64,000 nucleotides of DNA, taken from positions 56,787 to 120,786 of the forward strand of contig NZ_FNVS01000013.1 of assembly GCF_900108035.1 (NCBI RefSeq), given 5' to 3'. This document shows positions 27,111-36,614 of this stretch, in pieces (position 1 is the stretch's first letter; each line of letters starts with the position of its first letter). The translations under genes and the position numbers were made by a program. This stretch comes from Parabacteroides chinchillae (GTDB lineage: Bacteria > Bacteroidota > Bacteroidia > Bacteroidales > Tannerellaceae). The notes beneath the pieces were generated by a model. It had not been told where the DNA came from, searched no databases, and saw only the letters and a program-made list of their open reading frames with translations.

Positions 27111-28418
27111 TTATTCCCACTCAATCGTTGCATTCGGTTTCGGTGACATATCGTAGCAGACACGATTGACGTTTTTAACCTCTTTCAGAATACGATCCGT
27201 AATCTTCATCAGGATAGGCCAGTCAACGGTCTCTATTGTGGCAGTCATGGCATCTACCGTGTTCACTGCACGGATGATAACAGGCCATTCAAATGAACGG
27301 GCGTTATCGCGTACACCAACCGATTTGAAATCGGGTACAACGGTAAAGTATTGCCATACCTTCTTATCCAGTCCGGCATTCTGAAATTCTTCACGCAAGA
27401 TAGCGTCGGCTTCACGTACGGCTTCCAGACGGTCGCGTGTGATAGCTCCCAAACAACGAACACCTAATCCGGGACCCGGGAACGGTTGACGGTAAACCAT
27501 CTCGTGAGGTAATCCCAATTCGAGACCGCAGGCACGCACTTCGTCTTTGAATAACTGGCGTAAAGGTTCAACCAGTTCAAACTTCATATCTTCCGGCAGA
27601 CCGCCTACGTTGTGATGAGATTTAACCATCTTGGCAGTCTTGGTTCCGCTTTCTACAATGTCGGGATAGATTGTACCCTGTGCCAGGAAGTCTATGCCTT
27701 CCAGTTTGCGGGCTTCCTCTTCGAAAACGCGGATAAATTCGCCGCCAATAATCTTGCGTTTTTCTTCCGGATCGGCTACGTTTTCCAGCTTGTCGAGGAA
27801 GCGGTCGGTAACATCTACATAGATCAGGTTCGCTTTCAACTGATTCTTGAACAACTCTACGACGGCTTCCGATTCGCCTTTACGCATCAAACCATGATTT
27901 ACGTGTACACAAACCAGATTATCGCCGATAGCTTTCAGCAGCAGCCCTGCAACAACCGAGCTGTCTACACCACCCGATAAAGCAAGTAACACTTTGCGGT
28001 TGCCTACCTGGCGTCTTACAAGTTCTATCTGGTCGTTTACGAAGTTAGTCATGTTCCAGTTTGTTTCGGCCTTGCAAGTGTCGAATACAAACGGCCTGAC
28101 AGCATTCTTGATCGCTTCTATATCATCCGTGAACCGGTTTAGTTTAACTGCGCATAATGCTTTGTCGTGTCCGGCTGCCATAACCGGGATTCCTGCATTA
28201 TATATATCCGGATTCACATCGATAGCTACACCGTCTATAACATTGTTAGGACCACCGTTGATGATAATACCCTTTACGTTCGGAAGAGCTTTTAGTTCTT
28301 CAATCGTAATGTCGTGCGGATAAATCTCGCTGTAAACACCGAGTGCACGGATGGCTCTGGCCAGTACGGTATTCTCGTGGCTGCCCAAGTCCAGAATGAC
28401 AATCATATCCTGCTTCAT
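27111..28418 (-). CDS. Short GMP synthase paralogue with a degenerate glutaminase domain
   Basis: A 435-residue GuaA-like protein. The ATP pyrophosphatase part is intact ([13 protein letters not shown], the GTIYPDIVESG loop, [26 protein letters not shown]) and the C-terminal dimerisation domain ends PKPNATIEWE. The N-terminal class I amidotransferase region is cut to about 130 residues. The position of the nucleophile cysteine (GICYG in the full-length neighbour) reads AAGHD here, and the HPE triad segment is absent, so it cannot hydrolyse glutamine in the normal way. It could use free ammonia, partner with another subunit, or have changed function. It lies 55 bases after the full-length guaA on the same strand. 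Confidence 0.85.
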   Translation of the reverse strand: MKQDMIVILDLGSHENTVLARAIRALGVYSEIYPHDITIEELKALPNVKGIIINGGPNNVIDGVAIDVNPDIYNAGIPVMAAGHDKALCAVKLNRFTDDIEAIKNAVRPFVFDTCKAETNWNMTNFVNDQIELVRRQVGNRKVLLALSGGVDSSVVAGLLLKAIGDNLVCVHVNHGLMRKGESEAVVELFKNQLKANLIYVDVTDRFLDKLENVADPEEKRKIIGGEFIRVFEEEARKLEGIDFLAQGTIYPDIVESGTKTAKMVKSHHNVGGLPEDMKFELVEPLRQLFKDEVRACGLELGLPHEMVYRQPFPGPGLGVRCLGAITRDRLEAVREADAILREEFQNAGLDKKVWQYFTVVPDFKSVGVRDNARSFEWPVIIRAVNTVDAMTATIETVDWPILMKITDRILKEVKNVNRVCYDMSPKPNATIEWE

Positions 28419-28473
28419 TTTTTATATCTTTAAATTAGTAGATCTGTTTCGTTTAGCTGTCTGTATTCCCGCT

Positions 28474-29994
28474 TTATTCCCACTCGATTGTTGCGGGAGG
28501 CTTGGAACTGATGTCGTAAACTACGCGGTTTACGCCTTTCACCTTGTTGATGATCTCGTTCGATACTTTTGCCAGGAATTCGTAAGGCAATTGTGCCCAG
28601 TCGGCCGTCATTGCATCTGTAGAAGTTACAGCACGCAAAGCCACTGTGTTTTCGTAAGTACGTTCATCGCCCATAACACCAACAGACTGAATAGGAAGGA
28701 GGATAACACCCGCCTGCCATATCTTATCGTACAATCCCCATTCGCGCATCAGGTTCATGTAGATGGCGTCGGCATCCTGCAAGATACGTACTTTTTCAGG
28801 AGTGATGTCGCCCAGGATGCGGATACCCAACCCTGGCCCGGGGAACGGATGGCGTTTGATAAGATGTGCCTGCATACCCATTTCCATACCTACGCGGCGT
28901 ACTTCGTCTTTGAACAGAAGACGCAACGGTTCAACCAATTTCAGGTGCATATCTTCCGGCAGTCCGCCTACGTTATGGTGGCTCTTGATAACCGTTCCGG
29001 TGATAGATAACGATTCGATCACGTCCGGATAAATTGTACCTTGGCCGAGCCATTTAATATCTTTCAGTTTGCGGGCTTCTTCATTAAATACGTCGATGAA
29101 GCCTTTGCCTATAATCTTACGTTTCGCTTCCGGATCGGATACACCGGCCAGTTTACTGTAAAACTTATCTTTTGCATTTACCCCGATCACGTTCAGACCC
29201 AGGTGCTCATAGTCTCTCATCACATTCTCGAACTCGTTCTTGCGGAGCAATCCGTGATCTACGAAAATGCAGGTCAGGTTCTTACCGATCGCCTTGTTCA
29301 GTAATACTGCGGTTACAGAGCTGTCTACGCCACCGGATAAAGCCAAGATTACCTTGTCATCTCCCAGTTGTTCCTTCAGTTCGGCAACAGTCGATTCGAT
29401 AAAGGATGCCGGAGTCCAGTCTTTGGCACATCCGCATATATTCAGGAAGTTATCGAGCAGCTTTGTTCCGTCGGTCGAGTGGAATACTTCCGGGTGGAAC
29501 TGTACGCCCCAGGTCTGTTCTCCTTCCACATGGTAGGCGGCTGCCTGTACATCGTCTGTGCTGGCAATTACCTTGAAGGTATCGGGAAGTTTGGTGATCG
29601 TATCGCCGTGCGACATCCATATCTGCGAACCGGTGATGATTCCTTCCAGTAACGGATCTTTACTGTTGATATATGAAAGGTTAGCGCGTCCGTATTCGCG
29701 CGAATTAGCCGACTCTACATTTCCTCCCGACGTATAAGCCAGATATTGAGCTCCGTAACAAATGCCTAATACCGGATATTTACCGCGAATCTCGCTCAGG
29801 TCCGTTTTAAAAGCATTGGTGTCATAAACAGAATAAGGACTGCCTGAAAGGATAACCCCTTTCACATCGGTAGCATCATACGGGAACTTGTTGTAAGGGA
29901 CAATCTCGCAATACATATTCAACTCCCGGACTCTGCGTCCGATCAGTTGTGTTGTTTGCGAGCCGAAATCAAGAATAATAATTTTCTCGTGCAT
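28474..29994 (-). CDS. guaA: GMP synthase (glutamine-hydrolysing)
   Basis: A 506-residue enzyme that converts XMP, ATP and glutamine to GMP. The amidotransferase domain has the nucleophile Cys79 in LGICYG and the GVQFHPEV triad segment. The pyrophosphatase domain has [12 protein letters not shown], and the C-terminal dimer domain contains [13 protein letters not shown] and ends KPPATIEWE. Full length and complete. A short paralogue lies immediately downstream. Confidence 0.96.
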   Translation of the reverse strand: MHEKIIILDFGSQTTQLIGRRVRELNMYCEIVPYNKFPYDATDVKGVILSGSPYSVYDTNAFKTDLSEIRGKYPVLGICYGAQYLAYTSGGNVESANSREYGRANLSYINSKDPLLEGIITGSQIWMSHGDTITKLPDTFKVIASTDDVQAAAYHVEGEQTWGVQFHPEVFHSTDGTKLLDNFLNICGCAKDWTPASFIESTVAELKEQLGDDKVILALSGGVDSSVTAVLLNKAIGKNLTCIFVDHGLLRKNEFENVMRDYEHLGLNVIGVNAKDKFYSKLAGVSDPEAKRKIIGKGFIDVFNEEARKLKDIKWLGQGTIYPDVIESLSITGTVIKSHHNVGGLPEDMHLKLVEPLRLLFKDEVRRVGMEMGMQAHLIKRHPFPGPGLGIRILGDITPEKVRILQDADAIYMNLMREWGLYDKIWQAGVILLPIQSVGVMGDERTYENTVALRAVTSTDAMTADWAQLPYEFLAKVSNEIINKVKGVNRVVYDISSKPPATIEWE

Positions 29995-30023
29995 GCAAAT
30001 GTCTATGTTTAATTGAAGTGGTG

Positions 30024-30031
30024 CAAAGGTA
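30024..30031 (-). promoter_or_regulatory. Putative -7 box of guaA
   Basis: TACCTTTG on the minus strand, 29 bases before the guaA start. No guanine-type riboswitch was recognised. Confidence 0.5.
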
Positions 30032-30085
30032 GTAATAAATTAGGGAAGCAGAAAAAGGTGTATGTAAATATTCTGTTAATTTACG

Positions 30086-30093
30086 TATGTTTG
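30086..30093 (+). promoter_or_regulatory. Putative -7 box of the MATE gene
   Basis: TATGTTTG, 23 bases before the ATG at 30117. Confidence 0.45.
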
Positions 30094-30116
30094 TTCTCTC
30101 TAAACAAAACGTTCCG

Positions 30117-31421
30117 ATGAATAAAATGAATAAGAAGATACTCCAACTGGCTATACCGTCTATTATATCCAATATAACTGTTCCGCTGTTGGGCTTGATT
30201 GATGTAACTATTGTAGGGCATTTGGGTTCGGCTGCTTATATCGGTGCCATTGCCGTAGGAGGTCTGTTATTTAATATTATTTATTGGAGCTTTGGCTTCC
30301 TGCGGATGGGGACAAGCGGCCTGACTTCTCAAGCTTATGGAAAGCGTGATCTGGATGAGGTTGTTCGCATTTTGGTTCGTGCTGTTAGTGTAGGCTTGTT
30401 TATAGCCGCGTTACTTTTTGTCTTTCAATATCCGATAGAGAAGATTGCTTTTTATTTATTAGACACCAGCGAAGAGGTGCGGTCTTTAGCATCCGTTTAT
30501 TTTCGTATATGTATATGGGGAGCCCCGGCGGTGTTGGGGTTATATGGGTTTGTAGGATGGTTTATTGGTATGCAAAACTCCCGTTTTCCGATGTTCATAG
30601 CCATAATGCAGAATATACTGAATATCATTTTTAGTTTAGTGCTGGTTTTTGGCTTTCACCTGAAGGTGGAAGGTGTGGCATTCGGAACGCTGTTAGCTCA
30701 GTATGGCGGACTTTTGATGGCCTTTGTGCTTTGGTTGCGCTACTATAAAAAATTACGGGTAAGAATTTGTATTAAACAAAGTCTGGAACTTAGGGCCATG
30801 CGCCGTTTCTTTTCCGTCAACGGAGATATTTTTCTCAGAACGTTGTGTTTAATTGCAGTTACTACTTTTTTTACTTCCACCGGAGCTAAGCAAGGTGATG
30901 TAGTGTTGGCGGTCAATACCTTGTTGATGCAACTCTTTACTTTGTTTTCTTATATCATGGATGGCTTTGCTTATGCTGGCGAAGCCTTGTCCGGACGTTA
31001 TGCCGGCGCGGGTAATATGACCTCTTTACGGCGTGCTGTTCGTACCCTGTTTTATTGGGGTACAGGTTTAGCGTTTTTCTTTACATTATTATATGGTATG
31101 GGCGGAGAAGGCTTTCTGTCTTTATTGACGAATAATCAAGACGTGATAGAAGAAGCAAACACCTATTTTTATTGGGTTTTGGCAATCCCTTTTGCCGGTT
31201 TTGCTGCATTCTTGTGGGATGGTGTATGTATTGGCGTTACGGCTACGCGTTCGATGTTGTATTCTATGTTTGTGGCTATGGCCGGTTTTTTTCTGGTCTA
31301 TTTTGTGTTTCAGACAAACATGGGCAATCATGCACTTTGGATGGCTTTTCTTATCTATTTATCCTTGCGGGGATTGCTACTTACCGGATGGTATTTTAGG
31401 TTTGTTCCCGGAAACCGGTAA
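30117..31421 (+). CDS. MATE family efflux transporter (DinF-like)
   Basis: A 434-residue membrane protein with about twelve hydrophobic segments in two repeated halves; the first half carries PLLGLIDVTIVGHLGSAAYI and the second the VLAVNTLLMQLFTLFSYIMDGFAYA segment typical of DinF-type MATE proteins. It exports organic cations or drugs using an ion gradient. The ATG at 30117 (MNKMNKK) is preferred over one 30 bases upstream because of the promoter box. The substrate is unknown. Confidence 0.87.
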   Translation: MNKMNKKILQLAIPSIISNITVPLLGLIDVTIVGHLGSAAYIGAIAVGGLLFNIIYWSFGFLRMGTSGLTSQAYGKRDLDEVVRILVRAVSVGLFIAALLFVFQYPIEKIAFYLLDTSEEVRSLASVYFRICIWGAPAVLGLYGFVGWFIGMQNSRFPMFIAIMQNILNIIFSLVLVFGFHLKVEGVAFGTLLAQYGGLLMAFVLWLRYYKKLRVRICIKQSLELRAMRRFFSVNGDIFLRTLCLIAVTTFFTSTGAKQGDVVLAVNTLLMQLFTLFSYIMDGFAYAGEALSGRYAGAGNMTSLRRAVRTLFYWGTGLAFFFTLLYGMGGEGFLSLLTNNQDVIEEANTYFYWVLAIPFAGFAAFLWDGVCIGVTATRSMLYSMFVAMAGFFLVYFVFQTNMGNHALWMAFLIYLSLRGLLLTGWYFRFVPGNR

Positions 31422-31637
31422 TATAAACTTTATCACTTTGTCACCTTCTGTCACCATCTTCGGGGCTTATCCCCAAATTGTAAAAGATATGATGTCTGGT
31501 ATAAATTGCTGATAAATATATTATTATTCTATTATTGCGAGGTTATGCTTGCTGCATTTTAGTGCTTCCCGCGAACATTTTTGCTTACTTTTTCTCCTGA
31601 CAGAAAAGTAGACAAAAGATACAAGGTTGTTTTTGTC

Positions 31638-31855
31638 ACTTTTGGCTTGACCCAAAAGTAACCAAAAGGTCAAGGCTGCACCGTCCGGGCTACTCCGGCA
31701 AAAGACTTCGCTTAACCAGCGGAACTCGCTTTGCTCAAACAGCCGCTGGTTTCGTTACTACGTCTTTTACCTGCGTTTAACGCCCAGCCGCTGATGCCGC
31801 TAACAAGAAAGCTAAGCTAAGCGCAGCTTTCTTTTGGGATGGCCGATATGGTCTG
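31638..31855 (-). repeat. Dispersed repeat module B, copy 1
   Basis: About 218 bp. Read on the minus strand it matches 63411-63618 over most of its length, with small indels. It starts near GACC(A/G)TATCGGCCATCCC and ends in a hairpin ACTTTTGG-GTCAAG-CCAAAAGT. No convincing gene inside. It adjoins module A; together they form a ~420-bp composite in the 1.16-kb gene-free stretch 31422-32585. Confidence 0.85.
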
Positions 31856-31863
31856 TTCTTTTA

Positions 31864-32059
31864 TGGCTTTAGCCTAAGCTCAATTGCCGTCTGCTTCAGC
31901 TGACGGACTAAGGGAGGCTTTCTGTATCGGCTTTAGCCAAATTTCTTTCTGGAAAGCTCTTTTTAGCTATCTTCTCCAATTGGGCTAAAGCCCTTGAAAG
32001 AGGATGGCTCTACTATCCGTCGGTTTCAACCGACGGCAATTGAAACCAGGCTAAAGCCA
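31864..32059 (-). repeat. Dispersed palindromic repeat module A, copy 1
   Basis: 196 bp bounded by the 11-bp terminal inverted repeat TGGCTTTAGCC / GGCTAAAGCCA. Nested inside are CAATTGCCGTC / GACGGCAATTG and the hairpin CCGTCGGTTTCAACCGACGG. On the minus strand it matches three other copies in this window. It encodes nothing visible and looks like a non-autonomous palindromic element. Confidence 0.88.
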
Positions 32060-32377
32060 TTTAGGGAAAGTGTTCGCGGAAGTGTTAAAATGAAATTCGA
32101 TCCGGTTTGTTTTTAAGTTTTTAAAATAGTGGTTTTGTATTGTAATATCCTATGTAGTAATATGTTGCATGCTTTTGTAGAATAATTGAAGACTATTTCT
32201 CAGATTTTGAAACACCCCTCGAAGAAGGTGACAGGAGATAACAAAGTGACCCTTTAAACGACCCTTTGTCGAGACTTTTATTCCGTACTTTTTAGGTAGG
32301 CAACTAAATTGAATAAGATAGGCAATCAGGCAGGAAAGGGTAGTCAACCGAAATATTTTCATCCTTATCGTTTTACA

Positions 32378-32417
32378 GACTCATAATTATGACTTTCCAA
32401 AATCATAACTATGAGTC
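32378..32417. repeat. 15-bp inverted repeat
   Basis: Arms GACTCATAATTATGA and TCATAACTATGAGTC, one mismatch, 10-base loop, about 170 bases before the coiled-coil protein gene. The role is unknown. Nothing else was recognised in 32060-32540. Confidence 0.5.
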
Positions 32418-32554
32418 CATTTTTTGTCCGGTTTGCCTCATTGGTGTGCTTTAATGCAAGTTGCTGTTTTTAACGCTGCAAAATACGTTTGTTAATATAA
32501 TATTAAAATATGTAAAACCTTGCCGGATCATTTTATAGACATCTTATTAAATAC

Positions 32555-32562
32555 TACTTTTG
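32555..32562 (+). promoter_or_regulatory. Putative -7 box of the coiled-coil protein gene
   Basis: TACTTTTG, 23 bases before the ATG at 32586. Confidence 0.45.
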
Positions 32563-32585
32563 CACGTTCATTTATACATGTGTGT

Positions 32586-33491
32586 ATGGATACTGAAAAG
32601 AGAGAAACGAAAGAGATAAATAAATTTTCGCTGCTTATTGTTGCAGTAATTGTGTTGGTTCTTATCTTAGCTGGTGCCGGATATTATATTTTTCACCAGA
32701 AGCAACAAATGGAAGGGTTGGTGCAGACATTCGATCTTGAGAAAGAGTCTCTTGAAGACGAGTATAATGAGTTGTCGATGACCTATGAAGGATATAAATT
32801 CAGTGTAAACAATGACTCGCTGGTTGCTTTGTTATCGACAGAGCAGGCAAAGGTACAACGTCTTTTGGAAGAGCTACGCACTGTTAAGGCTACTAATGCC
32901 AAGGAAATATCGCGTCTTAAGAAAGAATTGGAAACGTTACGTAAGATTATGCGAAACTATGTGGCACAGATCGATTCGCTGCATAAAGAAAATACCCAGC
33001 TGAAAGAAGAAAATAAAGAGGTTGTGAAGAAGTTTCAGCAAGCTACTTCTACTGCTGCTAACTTGAAGAAAGAAAAAGAAAAACTAACCGAACGTGTTAC
33101 TCTGGCCAGCCGTCTGGATGCTACGGATATTAGCGTAACTCCTGTGAATTCGCGCGGGAAATTAGCAAAGAAAATAAGTAAGATGCAGCAGTTTGTTGTC
33201 AACTTTAAGATTGCGAAGAATATCACAGCTCCGGTGGGAGAGAAGGTTCTGTATGTACGTATTATGAAACCGGATGACGATATATTGGTAAAGAGCCGCG
33301 GAAATGTATTTGCTTTTGAGGGAAAAGACATCAACTATTCTATGAAAAAGCTGATTGAATATGAGGGTGAAGAAGTAGCAGTTACAATGTATTGGGATAT
33401 TGAAGAATTTCTTTCTCCGGGTACTTACCGTGCCGATATTTTTGCAGACGGTAATTTGATAGGACGCCGAAGTTTTGAACTAAAAGACTGA
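32586..33491 (+). CDS. Membrane-anchored coiled-coil protein of unknown function
   Basis: A 301-residue protein. A short charged N-terminus and one membrane helix (LLIVAVIVLVLILAGAGYYIF) are followed by a coiled coil from about residue 40 to 175, rich in Lys/Glu/Leu heptads. The ~100-residue C-terminal domain is beta-rich (VVNFKIAKNITAPVGEKVLYVRI, then GTYRADIFADGNLIGRR). I do not recognise the family; similar Bacteroidales proteins are sometimes labelled chromosome-partitioning without evidence. The start at MDTEKRE follows a promoter box and gives a sensible membrane topology. The Crp/Fnr gene follows after 3 bases, so both are on one transcript. Confidence 0.75.
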   Translation: MDTEKRETKEINKFSLLIVAVIVLVLILAGAGYYIFHQKQQMEGLVQTFDLEKESLEDEYNELSMTYEGYKFSVNNDSLVALLSTEQAKVQRLLEELRTVKATNAKEISRLKKELETLRKIMRNYVAQIDSLHKENTQLKEENKEVVKKFQQATSTAANLKKEKEKLTERVTLASRLDATDISVTPVNSRGKLAKKISKMQQFVVNFKIAKNITAPVGEKVLYVRIMKPDDDILVKSRGNVFAFEGKDINYSMKKLIEYEGEEVAVTMYWDIEEFLSPGTYRADIFADGNLIGRRSFELKD

Positions 33492-33494
33492 TTT

Positions 33495-34088
33495 ATGGAA
33501 ACCGATGCATCCTTTGCAAGGTTGTTAGCCGATATACCCGAAGCTCTGGCAGGGGATAAGGCTTTTGTGAAGGAGTTGGAAGACCGGGCTAAAGTGCTGA
33601 ATGTAAAAAAAGGCGACTACCTTCTTCGTACCGGCGAATTATGTCAGGATGCATATTTTATCAACAAAGGCTTATTTATTAATCTATATATAAGTGAAAA
33701 AGGGGAAGAGGCGGTTACCGGATTTGCTGCCGACAGCGAATTTCCTTTTCTTTCCGCTATAGGTTATTTCACCCAGGCTCCTTCCGATTTTGAGATAAAA
33801 GCTATCGAAGATGGTGAATTGCTTTGTTTCTCACGTGTGCAGATAGAGGAAATGTCGTTGCGTTATCCCTTGTTTGCCTCTTATTACCAGAATGTGATGC
33901 TAACTATTATTGCCAAACTTTATTCTATGTTTGCAGTGCGGCAGTCTTGTACGGCCGAGGAATTTATAAAGTATCTCTATAATCATTATAAATGGATCAT
34001 TAACCGTGTGCCCGATAAATATATAGCCCAATATATGGGGGTTAGCAATACGTGGTACTGTAAGCTGAAAAAACGTATCTTTTGTTGA
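33495..34088 (+). CDS. Crp/Fnr family transcriptional regulator
   Basis: A 197-residue protein. An N-terminal cyclic-nucleotide-binding-like beta-barrel (KGDYLLRTGELCQDAYFINKG, then FAADSEFPFLSAIGYF) is followed by a dimerisation helix and a short C-terminal helix-turn-helix (KYIAQYMGVSNTWYCKLKKR). The glycine-poor effector pocket suggests the ligand is not cAMP. Cotranscribed with the coiled-coil protein. The downstream efflux operon carries a palindrome at a likely activator position, making it a candidate target. Confidence 0.8.
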   Translation: METDASFARLLADIPEALAGDKAFVKELEDRAKVLNVKKGDYLLRTGELCQDAYFINKGLFINLYISEKGEEAVTGFAADSEFPFLSAIGYFTQAPSDFEIKAIEDGELLCFSRVQIEEMSLRYPLFASYYQNVMLTIIAKLYSMFAVRQSCTAEEFIKYLYNHYKWIINRVPDKYIAQYMGVSNTWYCKLKKRIFC

Positions 34089-34098
34089 ATTAATTCAA
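34085..34098. promoter_or_regulatory. Candidate operator for the Crp/Fnr regulator
   Basis: Perfect palindrome TTGAATTAATTCAA, overlapping the regulator stop codon. Its centre lies about 52 bases before the expected start of transcription from the box at 34131-34138, and a related half (TTAATTCAAA) lies at about 34117. The AT-rich composition makes a chance match possible. Confidence 0.35.
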
Positions 34099-34130
34099 TT
34101 TTATATTTAATTCAAACCTGTACTTTTGTG

Positions 34131-34138
34131 CCGGATAT
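34131..34138 (+). promoter_or_regulatory. Putative -7 box of the tolC-hlyD-ABC operon
   Basis: TACTTTTG, 49 bases before the ATG at 34187. Confidence 0.5.
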
Positions 34139-34186
34139 TCATATATTTGTCCTTATTAGGGTGTTAGAATGAAAAACGGAACGAAG

Positions 34187-35572
34187 ATGAAACGAATCAT
34201 TGTATTATTGGTACTATTGATGACGCTTGGCCAAGCCTATTCCCAACAAGTGCTGACTTTGGAAGAATGTCGTAACTTAGCTATTCGTAACAATAAGGAA
34301 CTGCGTATTTCCGGCGAGAAAATCAAGATGGCGGATAATGAAAAGAAAGCCGCTCTTACCAAGTATTTTCCACAGCTTTCGGCAATGGGAGCCTATATGT
34401 GGAATCAAAAAGATTTGAATCTGTTGGATATGGGGGCTTTGCAATCTGCCATCGGTTCTTCGTTGGGAGAACTGGCTCATTTGCCTATCGTGGATAAAGT
34501 GGTAGGAGGTGTAAACGATCTTCAGCATCTTGACATACAGAATGTATGGGTCGGAAGCGTATCGTTGGTACAACCCGTATTTATGGGAGGGAAGATTGTA
34601 TCTTACAATCAGATAGCCCAATATGCCAGACAACTGGCACTTTCCATGAACGACTTGCAATTGCAGGAAACAATCTATAAAACCGACGAAACGTACTGGC
34701 AGGTTATTTCTTTGGTAAATAAGAAGAAACTGGCAGATGCTTATGTGCAACTTCTTCGCAAGATGGATAGTGATGTCACTGCTATGATAACAGAGGGTGT
34801 GGCAACGGAGGCCGACGGTTTGTCTGTAAAAGTAAAACTTAATGAGGCGGAAATGGCACAGACAAAAGTGGAAAACGGCTTGGCTCTGTCGCGTATGCTT
34901 TTAGCCCAGATTTGTGGTTTGCCATTAGAGCAGGCTTTAATACTGGCAGATGAAAATATAGAAGATTTTCCTGTTACTGTTCCGGATGCTTCGGCCGATG
35001 TAAACGAGGCTTTTATGAATCGCTTTGAACTGAAAAGCCTTGATCTGGCAAAGAAGATATACCAGAAGAAGGAAAGGATAGTACTTTCCGAAATGCTGCC
35101 TAGCGTAGCTTTGTCCGCGAACTATTTTGTAACGAATCCGAACCTGCATAATGGCTTTAAAAACGAGTTTTCCGGGATGTTCAATGTAGGGGTGATGGTA
35201 AAGGTTCCATTGTCTGGTTGGTGGGAAGGTACTTACAAACGTAATTCGGCCCGGGCTGAAACCCATATTAAAGCATTAGAGTTGGAAAATGCCCGTGAGA
35301 AAGTAGAATTGCAGGTAAATCAGTCTGTTTACAAGGTAAATGAGGCAGGCAAAAAGTTGATAGCTTCTTCACGCAATATGGAAAAAGCTGATGAAAATCT
35401 TCGCCATGCCAACTATGGCTTCGAAGAAGGTGTTATCCCTGCTCTTAACTTGATGGAAGCTCAGACGGCTTGGGTGTCTGCCCGTTCCGAATTGATTGAT
35501 GCACAAATTGATGTAAAGCTGACTAAGGTTTATCTGGATAAAGCATTGGGTAAACTTTCTTCAAACGAATAG
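34187..35572 (+). CDS. TolC family outer-membrane efflux protein
   Basis: A 461-residue outer-membrane factor with signal peptide MKRIIVLLVLLMTLGQAYSQ; an in-frame ATG at 34169 is an alternative start. Two OEP repeats of long helices and strands follow (LTLEECRNLAIRNNKELRIS at the front, ARAETHIKALELENAREKVELQ in the second half). It forms the exit duct for the exporter encoded by the next three genes, 30 bases downstream. Confidence 0.88.
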   Translation: MKRIIVLLVLLMTLGQAYSQQVLTLEECRNLAIRNNKELRISGEKIKMADNEKKAALTKYFPQLSAMGAYMWNQKDLNLLDMGALQSAIGSSLGELAHLPIVDKVVGGVNDLQHLDIQNVWVGSVSLVQPVFMGGKIVSYNQIAQYARQLALSMNDLQLQETIYKTDETYWQVISLVNKKKLADAYVQLLRKMDSDVTAMITEGVATEADGLSVKVKLNEAEMAQTKVENGLALSRMLLAQICGLPLEQALILADENIEDFPVTVPDASADVNEAFMNRFELKSLDLAKKIYQKKERIVLSEMLPSVALSANYFVTNPNLHNGFKNEFSGMFNVGVMVKVPLSGWWEGTYKRNSARAETHIKALELENAREKVELQVNQSVYKVNEAGKKLIASSRNMEKADENLRHANYGFEEGVIPALNLMEAQTAWVSARSELIDAQIDVKLTKVYLDKALGKLSSNE

Positions 35573-35602
35573 AATAATAACAATATAAAACGATATACAG
35601 AG

Positions 35603-36607
35603 ATGAACGAAGATAAGAAGTTTACGATCAGTAACATGATGCTGGCATTCATTGCCGTGTTGGTAGTAGTTGGTTTGGTTGCTTTGGCCGGATTCTTTTT
35701 ACTTACGCCTCCCGATGATATTATTATGGGACAGGCAGAAGCCACGCAGGTGCGTATTTCCGGAAAAGTTCCGGGACGTATTGACTCTTATCGCTTTGGA
35801 GAAGGAGACAGGGTAAAGGCTGGCGATACATTGGTTTTCTTGCATACACCGGAGGTTGAAGCTAAGTTGCAACAGGCAGAAGCCGTTCGTCAGGCTGCTG
35901 AAGCCCAGAGTGCAAAAGCGCAACATGGAGCTCGTTCGCAGGAAGTGACGGGTGCATATGAGTTGTGGCAAAAAGCGCAGGCCGGTTTAGAGATTGCCAA
36001 AAAGTCGTACGACCGTATTCAGAACCTGTATGATAAAGGTGTGATGTCTGCGCAGAAACGGGATGAGGTGGAAGCAAACTATAAAGCGATGGTTGCTACC
36101 GAGAAGGCGGCCCGTTCGCAATATGAAATGGCAAAAGAAGGTGCCCGTAAGGAAGATAAAGCAGCGGCTGCGGCATTGGTTCAGCAGGCCGGCGGAGCTG
36201 TTGCCGAAGTGGAATCTTATCTGAATGAATCGGCTTTGGTATCTCCGATAGACGGTGAAGTCTCCGAACGTTTTCCTGAAGTAGGAGAGTTGGTAGGAAC
36301 CGGAGCACCTATTATGAATATTACCGATTTGAATGATATGTGGGTTACGTTCAGTATCCGCGAAGATTTGTTGAAGGATATAAAAGTGGGTTCCGAATTG
36401 CAGGCTTTTATTCCTGCTTTCGATAATCAGCCTGTAACATTGAAAGTATATTACATGAAGGATATGGGTTCGTATGCCGCTTGGAAAGCAACGAAGACGA
36501 ACGGTCAATATGACTTTAAAACATTTGAGGTTCGTGCCCGTCCTGCGCAGCCAGTGGCCGACCTTCGTCCCGGTATGTCTGTTATCCTGAAAAAGAAATC
36601 GAAGTAA
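35603..36607 (+). CDS. HlyD/EmrA family periplasmic adaptor
   Basis: A 334-residue membrane fusion protein: one N-terminal helix (MLAFIAVLVVVGLVALAGFFLL), a biotinyl-lipoyl-like half (VRISGKVPGRIDSYRFGEGDRVKAGD), a long helical hairpin (residues ~85-190), then the second lipoyl half (SALVSPIDGEVSERFPEVGELV) and a beta-barrel ending PGMSVILKKKSK. It links the inner-membrane ABC permeases to TolC. The permease gene starts 7 bases later. Confidence 0.88.
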   Translation: MNEDKKFTISNMMLAFIAVLVVVGLVALAGFFLLTPPDDIIMGQAEATQVRISGKVPGRIDSYRFGEGDRVKAGDTLVFLHTPEVEAKLQQAEAVRQAAEAQSAKAQHGARSQEVTGAYELWQKAQAGLEIAKKSYDRIQNLYDKGVMSAQKRDEVEANYKAMVATEKAARSQYEMAKEGARKEDKAAAAALVQQAGGAVAEVESYLNESALVSPIDGEVSERFPEVGELVGTGAPIMNITDLNDMWVTFSIREDLLKDIKVGSELQAFIPAFDNQPVTLKVYYMKDMGSYAAWKATKTNGQYDFKTFEVRARPAQPVADLRPGMSVILKKKSK

Positions 36608-36614
36608 CCTGACT

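Noticed and set aside
28351..29652. Plus-strand frames opposite the guaA pair
   Set aside because: They are antisense to two conserved enzymes and show no family features.
32150..32362. A 70-codon minus-strand frame (MKIFRLTTLSCLIAYLIQF) in the repeat-rich gap
   Set aside because: It lacks a convincing promoter, and composition and context look like decayed intergenic DNA. The start resembles a signal peptide only by hydrophobicity.
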